This document shows positions 19,107 to 28,014 of a stretch of 64,000 nt of DNA, piece by piece. How positions within the stretch are numbered: position 1 is the stretch's first letter; every line of letters starts with the position of its first letter. Made by a program: the position numbers and the translations under genes. The stretch comes from Vibrio sp. (GTDB taxonomy: Bacteria; Pseudomonadota; Gammaproteobacteria; Enterobacterales; Vibrionaceae), in contig JAOICL010000004.1 in the NCBI GenBank assembly GCA_028131545.1, positions 1 through 64,000 of the forward strand, given 5' to 3'. The notes below the pieces were generated by a model. It was given only the letters and a program-made list of their open reading frames with translations, was not told the DNA's origin and did no database searches.

Positions 19107-20342
19107 ATGATGCAGAGTGTTGATATTGCGATTATAGGTGGCGGTATGGTGGGATTAACTTTTGCCGCAGCTTTTAAAGGAAGTGATATTCGAGTGGCTG
19201 TTATTGATGGCAATATACCAGAGCATCATGAATCACCCTTACCAACAGGAAGAGTATCAGCATTAAGTCGTTCTAGTGAAATCGTCTTACGTAATCTATC
19301 TGTTTGGCAGAAGATTGAGCAATTGGAATGTTCACCTTATCAAGCGATGGAAGTATGGGAGCAAGATAGCTTTGCTCGTATCGAATTTAACGCACAGAAA
19401 CTTTCCCAACCCAATTTAGGTTATATCATCGAAAATAGTGTAGTACAGCAATCTCTCTTAGAGCAAGTTGTTGATATGCCAAATGTATCCCTTATTATGC
19501 CAGCTAAGTGTACTAACTTAGTGATGGGAGAAAGCGAAGCTTGGTTGACATTAGATAATGGACAATCATTAACAACAAAATTAGTTGTTGGTGCTGACGG
19601 TGCTAATTCTTGGTTAAGAAAGAACAGAGATATCCCTTTAACGCATTGGGATTATGGTCACCAAGCTATCACGGCTAATGTCAGAACCACTGAACCCCAT
19701 GGTCAAGTAGCAAGACAAATATTCACCCCTCAAGGTCCGATTGCATTTCTTCCGTTAAATAACCCTTATATGAGTTCAATAGTTTGGTCTGTAGAGAGCT
19801 CTCGTGCTGAGCAATTGATTGCGCTAAATGATAGCGAGTTTAATAAAGCTCTGACGGCTGAATTTGATGCCAAACTGGGTGTTTGTGAAGTGATAGGGAA
19901 AAGGCATATGCACCCATTAAAAATGAGGTATGCAAGAGACTTCACTCTTGACCGTGTCGCATTAATTGGTGATGCTGCGCATACTATTCATCCATTGGCT
20001 GGTCAAGGAGCTAATCTTGGTGTGTTAGATGCGGCTAGTCTCGCTCAGGAAATTTTCAAACTCTGGAAGCAAAATGAAGATATCGGCGCACGTAAAAATT
20101 TGCGTGCTTATGAGCGCTGGAGAAAAGCAGAAGCAATGAAAATGATCGCTTCAATGCAGAGTTTTAAAGATCTTTTTGAGAGTAATAATCCAGCTAAAAA
20201 ACTATTCAGAGGCATTGGAATGAAGTTAGTTGGACAATTACCAGGCGCTAAAGAAGAAATAATGAAACGAGCTTTAGGGTTAAAAGGTGACTTACCTGAT
20301 CTTGCAACAAGGCAAGTTTATTATGATGAAGTTACAGATTAA
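19107..20342 (+). CDS. ubiI: 2-octaprenylphenol hydroxylase UbiI (VisC)
   Basis: A 411-aa FAD monooxygenase for the C5 hydroxylation in ubiquinone synthesis. IAIIGGGMVGLTFAAAF is at the start, and GDAAHTIHPLAGQGANLGVLD is the second FAD signature. I chose ATG at 19107 because AAAAGG lies 8 nt upstream; the TTG at 19101 is too close to it. It shares the operon with ubiH. A terminator follows. Confidence 0.95.
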   Translation: MMQSVDIAIIGGGMVGLTFAAAFKGSDIRVAVIDGNIPEHHESPLPTGRVSALSRSSEIVLRNLSVWQKIEQLECSPYQAMEVWEQDSFARIEFNAQKLSQPNLGYIIENSVVQQSLLEQVVDMPNVSLIMPAKCTNLVMGESEAWLTLDNGQSLTTKLVVGADGANSWLRKNRDIPLTHWDYGHQAITANVRTTEPHGQVARQIFTPQGPIAFLPLNNPYMSSIVWSVESSRAEQLIALNDSEFNKALTAEFDAKLGVCEVIGKRHMHPLKMRYARDFTLDRVALIGDAAHTIHPLAGQGANLGVLDAASLAQEIFKLWKQNEDIGARKNLRAYERWRKAEAMKMIASMQSFKDLFESNNPAKKLFRGIGMKLVGQLPGAKEEIMKRALGLKGDLPDLATRQVYYDEVTD

Positions 20343-20363
20343 ATTTTAAAGTGGAAAAATAAC

Positions 20364-20400
20364 AAAAAACCTGTAAATAGAAATGTTTACAGGTTTTTTT
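20364..20400. terminator. Bidirectional terminator between ubiI and the ytfK homologue
   Basis: A 14-bp perfect stem AAAAAACCTGTAAA/TTTACAGGTTTTTT (20364-20377, 20386-20399) with T-runs on both strands. Confidence 0.88.
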
Positions 20401-20446
20401 ATTGGGGATAGTTAGGAAAAAGATAAATTATTATCTATTTGGTGTG

Positions 20447-20653
20447 CTAGTTATAAGCACAACGTAGGCGTCTAACTTCACCATTGACTTCGCGTACCGC
20501 TTTATATTGTTTGGCATCCGGTTGCTCTGGGATAAGTAATTTCCCATTATCAAACTCAAAGATACCAAAACCAATAATAGAAATCTTGCCTTTAAAAAAG
20601 CGACTTATGTGCTTTGCAATCATCCCTGGAGTGTATAGTTTAAACAATCTCAT
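20447..20653 (-). CDS. ytfK: YtfK-like protein (DUF1107)
   Basis: A 68-aa protein, the same length as E. coli YtfK and alignable throughout: FKGKISIIGFGIFEFDNGKLLIP against [23 protein letters not shown], written here in parts, and the EVN..V.RL ending. In E. coli YtfK promotes (p)ppGpp build-up through SpoT during phosphate or fatty-acid starvation. The same role here is inferred. It is monocistronic, with a long upstream gene-free region. Confidence 0.82.
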   Translation of the reverse strand: MRLFKLYTPGMIAKHISRFFKGKISIIGFGIFEFDNGKLLIPEQPDAKQYKAVREVNGEVRRLRCAYN

Positions 20654-21259
20654 ATCGTAACCCTTGTATGCACAGGACCAATAACTAAAGTATGGTCATC
20701 AATTTCATGATAACGATAAGTTATGGTCAAAATGTGACATTTGTATTAACTCAGTTCCTGAAGTTTGAAACTTGCATTACGTTCCGAGTTAATAAGACAA
20801 CAAAGTGGCACATTGAACAGATTCGTAATATATAAACCAACGGCATTAAAATTAATGCATGGCGACGATGCATTATCAGATTTTTCATGAGCGGTTAGGT
20901 TGCTGCATATTCATCGTCAATGCTTTGTCTATACTAAGACCTTGTTCATAGCTGAAAAGTTTCAATTTTTAGCCACTTTTTCGATAGCTAGGTAATGGTA
21001 AGCAATAACCATTCCATTGGTTTCATTACCTAGACTTTATGCGGCGTAATATATAGCAAATTGAGTATTGATGATGAGGTGTTGGTCACGTATTAAAGGA
21101 ATAAACATCATTTCTGTTCGTATGCATTTAGTTTCTAGATGGATAATCGTCGAAAAGTACAGAGCGATAAAGCAGGGGAGCGGGTGCAAAGGGAGATAAA
21201 TAGAAAGCAGGCAAGTGTCTGCTTTCTATTCGATTATGGAATGCGTTATTGATCTAGCG
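20654..21259. other. 606-bp gene-free region with several hairpins
   Basis: No convincing gene. It contains a hairpin TAATGCAT/ATGCATTA (20853-20860, 20868-20875) followed by a T-rich stretch. It also has a two-level hairpin with outer arms CTAGGTAATG/CATTACCTAG (20988-20997, 21024-21033) around AACCA/TGGTT. A 12-bp repeat near the ygfZ end is listed separately. It must hold the ytfK promoter and could hold a small RNA, but no strong promoter was seen. Confidence 0.5.
21199..21230 (-). terminator. Inverted repeat after ygfZ, possible terminator
   Basis: Arms AATAGAAAGCAG (21199-21210) and CTGCTTTCTATT (21219-21230), 12 bp perfect with an 8-nt loop, about 30 nt past the ygfZ stop. The T-run is short on the minus strand, so it may be a weak terminator or a 3'-end stabiliser. 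Confidence 0.55.
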
Positions 21260-22228
21260 TTACTCTTTTTCTTCCAAAGAATAAGGATGTGGCAATATAT
21301 TCCATTGATGTTCAGGTTGAGACTTTAAGCGAAAGGCTGTGGTTATATCTAAGTTGTTAGGTAGTACAGCACTGGCGATCACATTACCTTGATTATCCTG
21401 ATAATAACTCAGGCAATGGCCTGCGCTACGCCAATTATCTCCGACTTGCCTTTCTAATTCATTATCTTCGATAGTGCTAGAGCAAAAACCTTTTAAAGTA
21501 AATAGATTACGTTTGTTTGTGCCTCGATATTTTGCTCTGGCGACCGTTTCTTGGCCAGTATAACATCCCTTGCTGAAGCTAATGCCACCGAGAAGGTTTA
21601 AGTTTAACGCTTGTGGGATATGTATGTTTTGTTGATCCGCTTCTAGTATAGGGCGGCCAGCTTCAATATCATGCTTCAGCCAAACAGAGGGATCAACTTG
21701 ATTGTCTTCGTTTTCACTGAGAAGGGATTCTGCGTCGCTTGATGATAGTTGAAGTAGCCATTGCTCATTACTGATTTTAACGGCATAGCCACCTTTAATC
21801 GGCATCACTTGAGCTTCATTAAACAGCTCCTTCTCTGGCTCATCCAATAATGTTTGAATAAAAGCGGAAGCACCATGTCCCATGCAGCCGATCAGCGAAT
21901 CATTAGATAACTCGAAGGACACTTTAGAAAAAATCGCATATTTACGAATTTCCTTTAAAGCTATATCAGCCGCAGATTTGGGTTGAATCATGGAATAGCC
22001 TTGAGCAGTATGAAAGAGCCTAAAAGCATTCCATACTTTACCTTTCGCATCGCAGTGGGCCCCTAATGTGCTTTCATACTTTGATAAAGTCACAACATCG
22101 CAAGTTACCTGGCCTTGAAGGTAGGACTTTCGGTCATCGCCAGATATTTGAATTGCCGACCAATTCGTTAATGATGTCAACATAAGTGTCGGTTCTGATT
22201 CACCGATAGAGATAATTTTCGTTGTCAT
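21260..22228 (-). CDS. ygfZ: Folate-binding Fe-S assembly protein YgfZ
   Basis: A 322-aa GcvT-like protein that uses tetrahydrofolate to support maturation or repair of certain Fe-S enzymes. The diagnostic motif KGCYTGQE is at 220-227, with the conserved cysteine C222. It is divergent from sdhE, a neighbour pair conserved in gammaproteobacteria. Confidence 0.95.
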   Translation of the reverse strand: MTTKIISIGESEPTLMLTSLTNWSAIQISGDDRKSYLQGQVTCDVVTLSKYESTLGAHCDAKGKVWNAFRLFHTAQGYSMIQPKSAADIALKEIRKYAIFSKVSFELSNDSLIGCMGHGASAFIQTLLDEPEKELFNEAQVMPIKGGYAVKISNEQWLLQLSSSDAESLLSENEDNQVDPSVWLKHDIEAGRPILEADQQNIHIPQALNLNLLGGISFSKGCYTGQETVARAKYRGTNKRNLFTLKGFCSSTIEDNELERQVGDNWRSAGHCLSYYQDNQGNVIASAVLPNNLDITTAFRLKSQPEHQWNILPHPYSLEEKE

Positions 22229-22397
22229 AGATCTAAGTGTGTAAGGTTAGGTATAAACATCATAATCTACATTGAATTGATTGTCAGCATTGTGACTTGT
22301 GCAACGAAATGCATCAATGAATAAAAAAGAACCTATGAGATAGAATTGAACTTTGGTAGACTTCTTCCACAGCATTTTTAGTTGAGGATTAACGATA

Positions 22398-22679
22398 ATG
22401 TATGCAACGGAATCAGCAGCTTATACAGCTGAAGAAAAAGCACGTATCAAGTGGGCATGTCGTCGTGGCATGTTAGAGCTTGATGTAGTTATTATGCCAT
22501 TTTTTGAAGAGCGTTTTGAGCAATTGACTGGCTCAGATCAGCGCGATTTTGTTTCATTACTTGAGTGTGATGACCCTGATTTATTTGCTTGGATTATGGG
22601 ACACGCTCGTAGTGAAAATTTAAAACACGCCTCAATGATAGATAAAGTAGTTGCCCATAATAATAGCAAGATACGTTAA
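22398..22679 (+). CDS. sdhE: FAD assembly factor SdhE (CptB)
   Basis: A 93-aa protein that aids covalent flavin attachment to SdhA and FrdA. The RGxxE motif is visible as RRGMLELD near 21-28, with DPDLFAWIMG near 60-69. Length and helical character fit the family. The next gene overlaps its 3' end. Confidence 0.93.
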   Translation: MYATESAAYTAEEKARIKWACRRGMLELDVVIMPFFEERFEQLTGSDQRDFVSLLECDDPDLFAWIMGHARSENLKHASMIDKVVAHNNSKIR

Positions 22680-23037
22680 TTTATCATCCTCTTTCAGTCA
22701 GAAGGCAGCACAGGTGGCGATAACACTAAGTGCTGCTTTTTTGTTTCTCGCGATAGAGCTTCCCCTAGTTACGTATCCATATTGCTGGTGTTTTATTTAC
22801 CAATGTCACCATTGGGGATGGTTCTTGGAAACGCTCAGTGGAGAAATGACTTTTCTCCCAGGTGGTAAGGTTATCTACCGCGGTACCGAGTATACTGTTG
22901 AAAATATAGAGCTTCGCTATGTCGGTATGTTTATTATCGTCACTCTATCTGGGAATCGGTGTCTCATATGGCGTGACACCTTACCTGAAAATACGTACCG
23001 TATTCTTATCTCTGAATTAAGCCGAAGCGACGGGTAA
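22651..23037 (+). CDS. ygfX: YgfX/CptA family membrane protein
   Basis: A protein of up to 128 aa, with a hydrophobic N-terminal half (about 20-45, AAQVAITLSAAFLFLAI) and a C-terminal domain with FLPGGKVIYRGTEY and CLIWRDTLPENTYRILISEL, as in the YgfX family. It overlaps sdhE by 29 nt if it starts at TTG 22651. No ATG is available, and GTG at 22714 is a later option. E. coli YgfX was described as a toxin acting on FtsZ/MreB and is also linked to SdhE; its role here is unproven. Confidence 0.78.
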   Translation: MPIIIARYVNLSSSFSQKAAQVAITLSAAFLFLAIELPLVTYPYCWCFIYQCHHWGWFLETLSGEMTFLPGGKVIYRGTEYTVENIELRYVGMFIIVTLSGNRCLIWRDTLPENTYRILISELSRSDG

Positions 23038-23105
23038 CTTCCCCAAATTGTTATCACTAAAATAAATTATATTGTTGATTACTTAACGTTACTTCTTATA
23101 TCAGA

Positions 23106-24713
23106 TTAAGGAGTGAGGATCGTTGGACCACTATTCTCTAATTGTTCTGGATAATCAAGAGTATAATGAAGTCCACGACTTTCTTTTCTTTCCATCGCAC
23201 AACGAACCATTAATTCGGCGACCTGAAGAAGGTTTCTAAGTTCTAGCAGATTGTTCGATACTTTAAAGTAACTATAGTATTCGTGAACCTCTTGCTGAAG
23301 TAATTGAATTCGGCGTAATGCTCTTTCTAAGCGTTTATCTGTCCGGACTATGCCCATGTAGTCCCACATAAATAAACGTAGCTCGTGCCAGTTATGTTGA
23401 ATAATGACCTCCTCATCGGAACAGCTAACCTGGCTTTCATCCCAAGCTGCGATATGTTCAGAGTGTTTTAGGTTATCCAATTTTTTCAGTATATCCTGTG
23501 CAGCAGCCCAAGCGTATACAACACACTCTAGAAGAGAGTTTGATGCCATGCGATTAGCACCATGTAATCCGGTATAGCTAACTTCACCAATGGCGTAGAG
23601 TTTGGATATATCCGTTTCACCCGTTTGCTCTACGATAACCCCACCACACGTATAATGAGCTGCAGGCACAATAGGTAAGGGCTCTTTAGTCATATCGATA
23701 CCTAATTCTAATAAACGCTTATTGATCATTGGGAAGTGCTTTTCAATAAAGGCTTTGGGTTTATGACTAATATCGAGGTACATACAATCGGCACCTAAGC
23801 GTTTCATTTCAAAGTCAATCGCGCGAGCAACAATATCACGAGGAGCAAGCTCTTCACGCTCATCAAAATCAGGCATGAAACGAGTTCCATCAGGGCGTTT
23901 AAGATAGGCACCTTCCCCTCTTAAAGCTTCAGTAAGCAAAAAATTGCGTGCTTCAGGGTGAAACAAGCATGTGGGATGAAATTGGTTGAATTCCATATTC
24001 GCAACACGACAACCCGCACGCCATGCGATAGCGATACCATCACCAGAAGAAACATCGGGGTTTGATGTATATTGATAGACTTTTGATGCCCCTCCTGTTG
24101 CTAATATGACGACTTTTGCTTTTACTGTCTCAACTTGTTCAGCAGAACAGTTCCAAATGTAAGCACCAATAGCCGATGTTTTTCCATCAACTTTTTCTGT
24201 AATGAGATCAAGAGCATTATGTTTTTCTAATACCGTAATGTTGGGGTGATTATGGGCATTATCTTGTAGGGAATTTTGCATGGCCATTCCTGTCGCATCA
24301 GCAGCATGCAGAATACGACGATGACTATGACCGCCTTCACGGGTTAAATGGTATTTGACCTCTCCTTCAGTGGTTGCTTCTGTATCAAAAGGAACACCAC
24401 CGTCGATTAACCATTCCACACATTGCTTTGCATTTTCAGCAATAAAACGAACAGTATTTTCATCACAAATTCCGCCACCGGCAATGAGAGTGTCTTCTAC
24501 GTGGGATTCAATGCTGTCTGTTTCATCAAAAACAGCAGCAATACCACCTTGAGCATAATAGGTTGAACCTTCACTTCTATTTCCTTTACTCAAGACGATC
24601 ACCTTTGCTCTGTGGGCAACCTTTAAAGCCAGAGATAAGCCTGCAGCGCCACTGCCAACGACAAGGACATCACAAGAGTGTAGATTGGAAATTGGTTCGT
24701 TATTGATACTCAT
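23106..24713 (-). CDS. nadB: L-aspartate oxidase
   Basis: A 535-aa FAD enzyme that oxidises aspartate to iminoaspartate, the first step of de novo NAD synthesis. The FAD loop [11 protein letters not shown] is near the N-terminus, followed by YAQGGIAAV and the active-site [13 protein letters not shown] chose the ATG at 24713 (MSINNEP), close to E. coli length; GTG 24725 and ATG 24722 lie just upstream. It is divergent from rpoE, as in E. coli. Confidence 0.96.
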   Translation of the reverse strand: MSINNEPISNLHSCDVLVVGSGAAGLSLALKVAHRAKVIVLSKGNRSEGSTYYAQGGIAAVFDETDSIESHVEDTLIAGGGICDENTVRFIAENAKQCVEWLIDGGVPFDTEATTEGEVKYHLTREGGHSHRRILHAADATGMAMQNSLQDNAHNHPNITVLEKHNALDLITEKVDGKTSAIGAYIWNCSAEQVETVKAKVVILATGGASKVYQYTSNPDVSSGDGIAIAWRAGCRVANMEFNQFHPTCLFHPEARNFLLTEALRGEGAYLKRPDGTRFMPDFDEREELAPRDIVARAIDFEMKRLGADCMYLDISHKPKAFIEKHFPMINKRLLELGIDMTKEPLPIVPAAHYTCGGVIVEQTGETDISKLYAIGEVSYTGLHGANRMASNSLLECVVYAWAAAQDILKKLDNLKHSEHIAAWDESQVSCSDEEVIIQHNWHELRLFMWDYMGIVRTDKRLERALRRIQLLQQEVHEYYSYFKVSNNLLELRNLLQVAELMVRCAMERKESRGLHYTLDYPEQLENSGPTILTP

Positions 24714-24803
24714 AAAACTCATCACCTTATTACGTCTTTTAAAATAAGCGACTATGTTCGCTATAATTTAAGAGTGCGCAATGTGAAATTAGAAAAATTA
24801 ATT

Positions 24804-24831
24804 GGAACTTCGTCTCGCCAATAAGGTCATA
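24804..24831 (+). promoter_or_regulatory. Sigma-E autoregulated promoter of rpoE
   Basis: GGAACTT (24804-24810), a 16-bp spacer, then TCATA (24827-24831). This fits the sigma-E consensus (GGAACTT, N16, TCnnA type) and lies about 95 nt before the rpoE ATG. RpoE autoregulation is established in E. coli. Confidence 0.82.
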
Positions 24832-24924
24832 ATAGTGCTTATTTTAAAAAGGCTATTAATATAGCGAGGTACCTGATTACCTTACTTTATAATAAAAGAG
24901 CAAAAAATGGGAGTGTTAGCTCGA

Positions 24925-25503
24925 ATGAACGAGCAAGTGACCGATCAAATATTGATTGAAAGAATACAAAATGGAGATAAACAGGCATTTAATCTTTTGG
25001 TGGTTAAGTATCAAAGTAAGGTCTGTAATATCATTTCGAAATACGTTAGTCACTCTGGAGATGTTCCCGATGTCGCGCAAGAGACTTTTATAAAAGCGTA
25101 TCGTGCCATTCCTAATTTCCGAGGGGAAAGTGCATTTTATACATGGCTTTACCGTATTGCGGTGAATACAGCTAAAAACTATTTAACGTCTCAAAGTCGT
25201 CGTCCTCCATCATCGGATGTTGATGTCGACGATGCGGAATATTTAGAGGTCGGAAGTCATTTTAAAGATATCGAAACACCAGAGCGTTCTGCCTTGTCAG
25301 GGGAGCTGAAAAAAGTCATTTTTAATACGATAGCTTCTTTACCTGATGATCTGAGAACAGCACTCACACTACGTGAAATGGAAGGGCTTAGCTATGAAGA
25401 AATCGCAACGATTATGGATTGCCCTGTCGGCACCGTTCGATCTCGGATTTTTAGAGCTCGAGATACGATAGAGAAACAAATAGCGCCATTAATTCATAAC
25501 TAA
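24925..25503 (+). CDS. rpoE: RNA polymerase sigma-E factor
   Basis: A 192-aa ECF sigma factor for the envelope stress response. Region 2 (DVPDVAQETFIKAYRA...SAFYTWLYRIAVNTAKNYL) and region 4 (LREMEGLSYEEIATIMDCPVGTVRSRIFRAR) are clear. ATG at 24925 gives the usual MNEQVTDQ start; an ATG at 24907 would add six residues. It heads rpoE-rseA-rseB-rseC behind a sigma-E promoter. Confidence 0.97.
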   Translation: MNEQVTDQILIERIQNGDKQAFNLLVVKYQSKVCNIISKYVSHSGDVPDVAQETFIKAYRAIPNFRGESAFYTWLYRIAVNTAKNYLTSQSRRPPSSDVDVDDAEYLEVGSHFKDIETPERSALSGELKKVIFNTIASLPDDLRTALTLREMEGLSYEEIATIMDCPVGTVRSRIFRARDTIEKQIAPLIHN

Positions 25504-25567
25504 AGTGAATGTGAGGTAGCGACTACTTCACCTTTATTCTTATTTTTCAGCAAATGAAGATACGATT

Positions 25568-26197
25568 ATGTCTAAAAAAGAACAATTATCAGCACTAATG
25601 GATAATGAATTATCAGCAAAGGAGCTAGACGCTTTATTGCATGATGATCTCGGTGAACTGAATCATCAAGTCCATTCCGATGCTTTAGCTGTATGGAAAT
25701 CTTATCATACTATGCGTGATACATTGAATGATCAGCCTATGTCACCAGAGTGGAATATTGCTGATAGTGTCGCTTTAGCTTTAGAGAAAGAAGAGAGCTA
25801 TACAGCAAAAGATAATCTCATGTCAAAAGATGTGAAAGCTGATGTAACACCAATAGAAAATCAACCAAAACCAACTAAAGCTCGTTGGGATCTTCCTAGC
25901 TGGTTTACTGGCTTTGGCCAAGTCGCTGTGGCAGCTTGTGTCTCCATGGTGGTTATTTTTGGTGTTCAGCAATTTAATAGCAACCAGAGTCCAAATGGAG
26001 ATAGACTGGCGAGTTCGCAAGAGACGCCTGTTTTACAAACCGTCCCTCTATTTGGTAGCGTGGAACCGGTGAGCTTGAATAGAGAAGAGTCGGCACTTGG
26101 GGATGAAAAAGAGATTCAAAAGCAGCGTATGCGTGCTCTCTTACATGATTATGAGTTGCAATTAAAGCTTAATAATCAATACCACTCAGAAAAGTAA
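25568..26197 (+). CDS. rseA: Anti-sigma-E factor RseA
   Basis: A 209-aa inner-membrane protein. The N-terminal cytoplasmic anti-sigma domain (KKEQLSALMDNELSAKELD near 3-21) binds RpoE. A single membrane segment (about 117-137, GFGQVAVAACVSMVVIFGVQ) precedes a periplasmic tail expected to bind RseB and to be cut by DegS and RseP under stress. It starts 65 nt after rpoE. Confidence 0.94.
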   Translation: MSKKEQLSALMDNELSAKELDALLHDDLGELNHQVHSDALAVWKSYHTMRDTLNDQPMSPEWNIADSVALALEKEESYTAKDNLMSKDVKADVTPIENQPKPTKARWDLPSWFTGFGQVAVAACVSMVVIFGVQQFNSNQSPNGDRLASSQETPVLQTVPLFGSVEPVSLNREESALGDEKEIQKQRMRALLHDYELQLKLNNQYHSEK

Positions 26198-26218
26198 GTC
26201 TTGTCGAGGTTTAAATTA

Positions 26219-27187
26219 ATGAGAGCTCTGTTTGCTACTCTATTCTTATTGATGTCTCATTATGCAACAGCAACCGTTGTGCATAATGAGCACCAACAAC
26301 AAGCTCAAAAGGCAGAGAAGATCTTATTGGATACCTTCTCTGCGAGTCATAGCAATAGCTATGAGTTATCGTATTTATTGATTCGTCAATCAAGTATTGA
26401 GCCATTACTTTTTCGTCACGCAATGGATGGTGATAAAGAGCTGTCTCAATTAATCTATTTGAGCGGCCCTAAGCGAGAAGCTCTGCAAAAGGGAGATGCG
26501 ATTAGTTATTTAGAGCCTGCGAGTGCTCCTTTTACCGTTCGTTCTAAAAATATAGTTGGGCCTTTATTACCCTTTATTCATCAATCAGTACAATCAATTT
26601 CGGCTACTTATGACTTTACTTATGTCGGAAAGTCGAGAGAAGCAAATGTCATCAGCGATGTGATCCGCGTTTCCCCAAAAGATGGATTGAGATACTCTTA
26701 CATGCTGTGGGTATCTGAAAAAGATAACCTACCATTACGAGTTGATTTACTGGATCGTAACGGAGATGTGATTGAGCAGTATCGTACTGTGAATTATAAA
26801 GTGGGCCAATCAGTTAAGGAAACGCTGCAAGCTCAACTATCCATTAATCTTCCTGAACCGATGTTATTTCCTGATGCATCTGTGGAAGCAACCTCTTGGG
26901 AAGCAAGTTGGCTACCAAAAGGATTTAAAGCGATGAATGCCAGTCGTTATCGTTTAAAATATGCCGATAGAATGGTTGAATCGCGTATTTATAGTGATGG
27001 ACTATTTCAATTCTCTGTCTATATCGCGAAAAAGGATGCTTACTCGATGCAAAATAAAGGAGTTCGACAGGGGCGAAGAATGATCTATTCTATGACATCC
27101 GAAGAACATGAAATTTCTATTGTCGGTGATTTACCACCGGAAACAGCACAACGTATTGCTCAATCGATTCAATTTATGACGAAGTAA
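26219..27187 (+). CDS. rseB: Sigma-E regulatory protein RseB
   Basis: A 322-aa periplasmic protein that shields RseA from DegS until lipopolysaccharide or lipoprotein signals release it. ATG at 26219 has CGAGGT upstream and begins a good signal peptide (MRALFATLFLLMSHYATA); the TTG at 26201 is rejected. It contains a MucB/RseB domain with VDLLDRNGDVIEQYRTV and a C-terminal domain ending AQRIAQSIQFM. It follows rseA by 21 nt. Confidence 0.94.
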   Translation: MRALFATLFLLMSHYATATVVHNEHQQQAQKAEKILLDTFSASHSNSYELSYLLIRQSSIEPLLFRHAMDGDKELSQLIYLSGPKREALQKGDAISYLEPASAPFTVRSKNIVGPLLPFIHQSVQSISATYDFTYVGKSREANVISDVIRVSPKDGLRYSYMLWVSEKDNLPLRVDLLDRNGDVIEQYRTVNYKVGQSVKETLQAQLSINLPEPMLFPDASVEATSWEASWLPKGFKAMNASRYRLKYADRMVESRIYSDGLFQFSVYIAKKDAYSMQNKGVRQGRRMIYSMTSEEHEISIVGDLPPETAQRIAQSIQFMTK

Positions 27188-27338
27188 CACGAATAGGTTA
27201 AGTCATGGTACTTACAACATGGAACTCAGTACTACAAACTAAGTGACTTCTTGCCTCATGACTTGTTAAGCATTCATACATTCGGCATGATAGCAGCAAC
27301 CGTTCGTACTTTTATCATAGACATTAGGATACTTCCTT

Positions 27339-27848
27339 ATGATGACCGCATTGGCCACGGTGGCTGATATTCAATTGTTGGCACCAGAAGAGAATCATCA
27401 ATCTTCTGAACAACAACCTTGCTTTCAAGTGACACTGACTTGTGAACAAAAGACAAGTTGTGGCTCTTGTGCTTCAAAAAAACAATGTGGTACCGGTATC
27501 GTATCCAGTGCAGTTGGCAGTAAAAGCTTGCGATGGACATTGCTTACTCAAGAGCCATTGTCGGTTGGCGATGTTGTTGAAATAGGGCTTCCAGAGCAAA
27601 CATTATTGCGTTCAGCCTCTGTTGTTTATTTGATTCCCCTACTAGCATTAATTGTAGGGGCTTTCATTGGACATTTATGGTTAGCTCCATTATTTTCTGC
27701 CGGTGAGGGCGCAGTTATTCTTATCTCTGCTATCTTTACCGGAGGTGGAATTTACCTTGCTAAATATGTATCTCGTCAAATAGAACCACAGGCAGACAGC
27801 AATATTAAGATTCTGCGTTCTTTTGGACAAACATTTCATACAGCATAA
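27339..27848 (+). CDS. rseC: SoxR-reducing/sigma-E regulatory protein RseC
   Basis: A 169-aa inner-membrane protein with an N-terminal cysteine cluster (CEQKTSCGSCASKKQCG near 37-53) and two membrane segments (about 94-112 and 118-140). In E. coli RseC takes part in the Rsx redox complex and affects sigma-E slightly. It is separated from rseB by 151 nt and precedes lepA. Confidence 0.9.
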   Translation: MMTALATVADIQLLAPEENHQSSEQQPCFQVTLTCEQKTSCGSCASKKQCGTGIVSSAVGSKSLRWTLLTQEPLSVGDVVEIGLPEQTLLRSASVVYLIPLLALIVGAFIGHLWLAPLFSAGEGAVILISAIFTGGGIYLAKYVSRQIEPQADSNIKILRSFGQTFHTA

Positions 27849-28014
27849 TTTAGATAAACCCATTCAACTTGCTTAGGTTTTATACAAAACTTCATAAAAC
27901 CGTGCGTATTGATGAAAAATTGGGTAGAATCTGCCAACTTACATAGGCAGTGGCGTCAATATCGCATTCACTGTCTGCAATTTTTAGATTTTTAGAGTTA
28001 GTCACCCCAATCCT

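Noticed and set aside
21071-21199. 42-codon frame in the ytfK-ygfZ gap
   Set aside because: No ribosome-binding site and no recognisable features; its end falls in an inverted repeat.
26201-26218. TTG start for rseB
   Set aside because: The ATG at 26219 has CGAGGT upstream and starts directly with a signal peptide.
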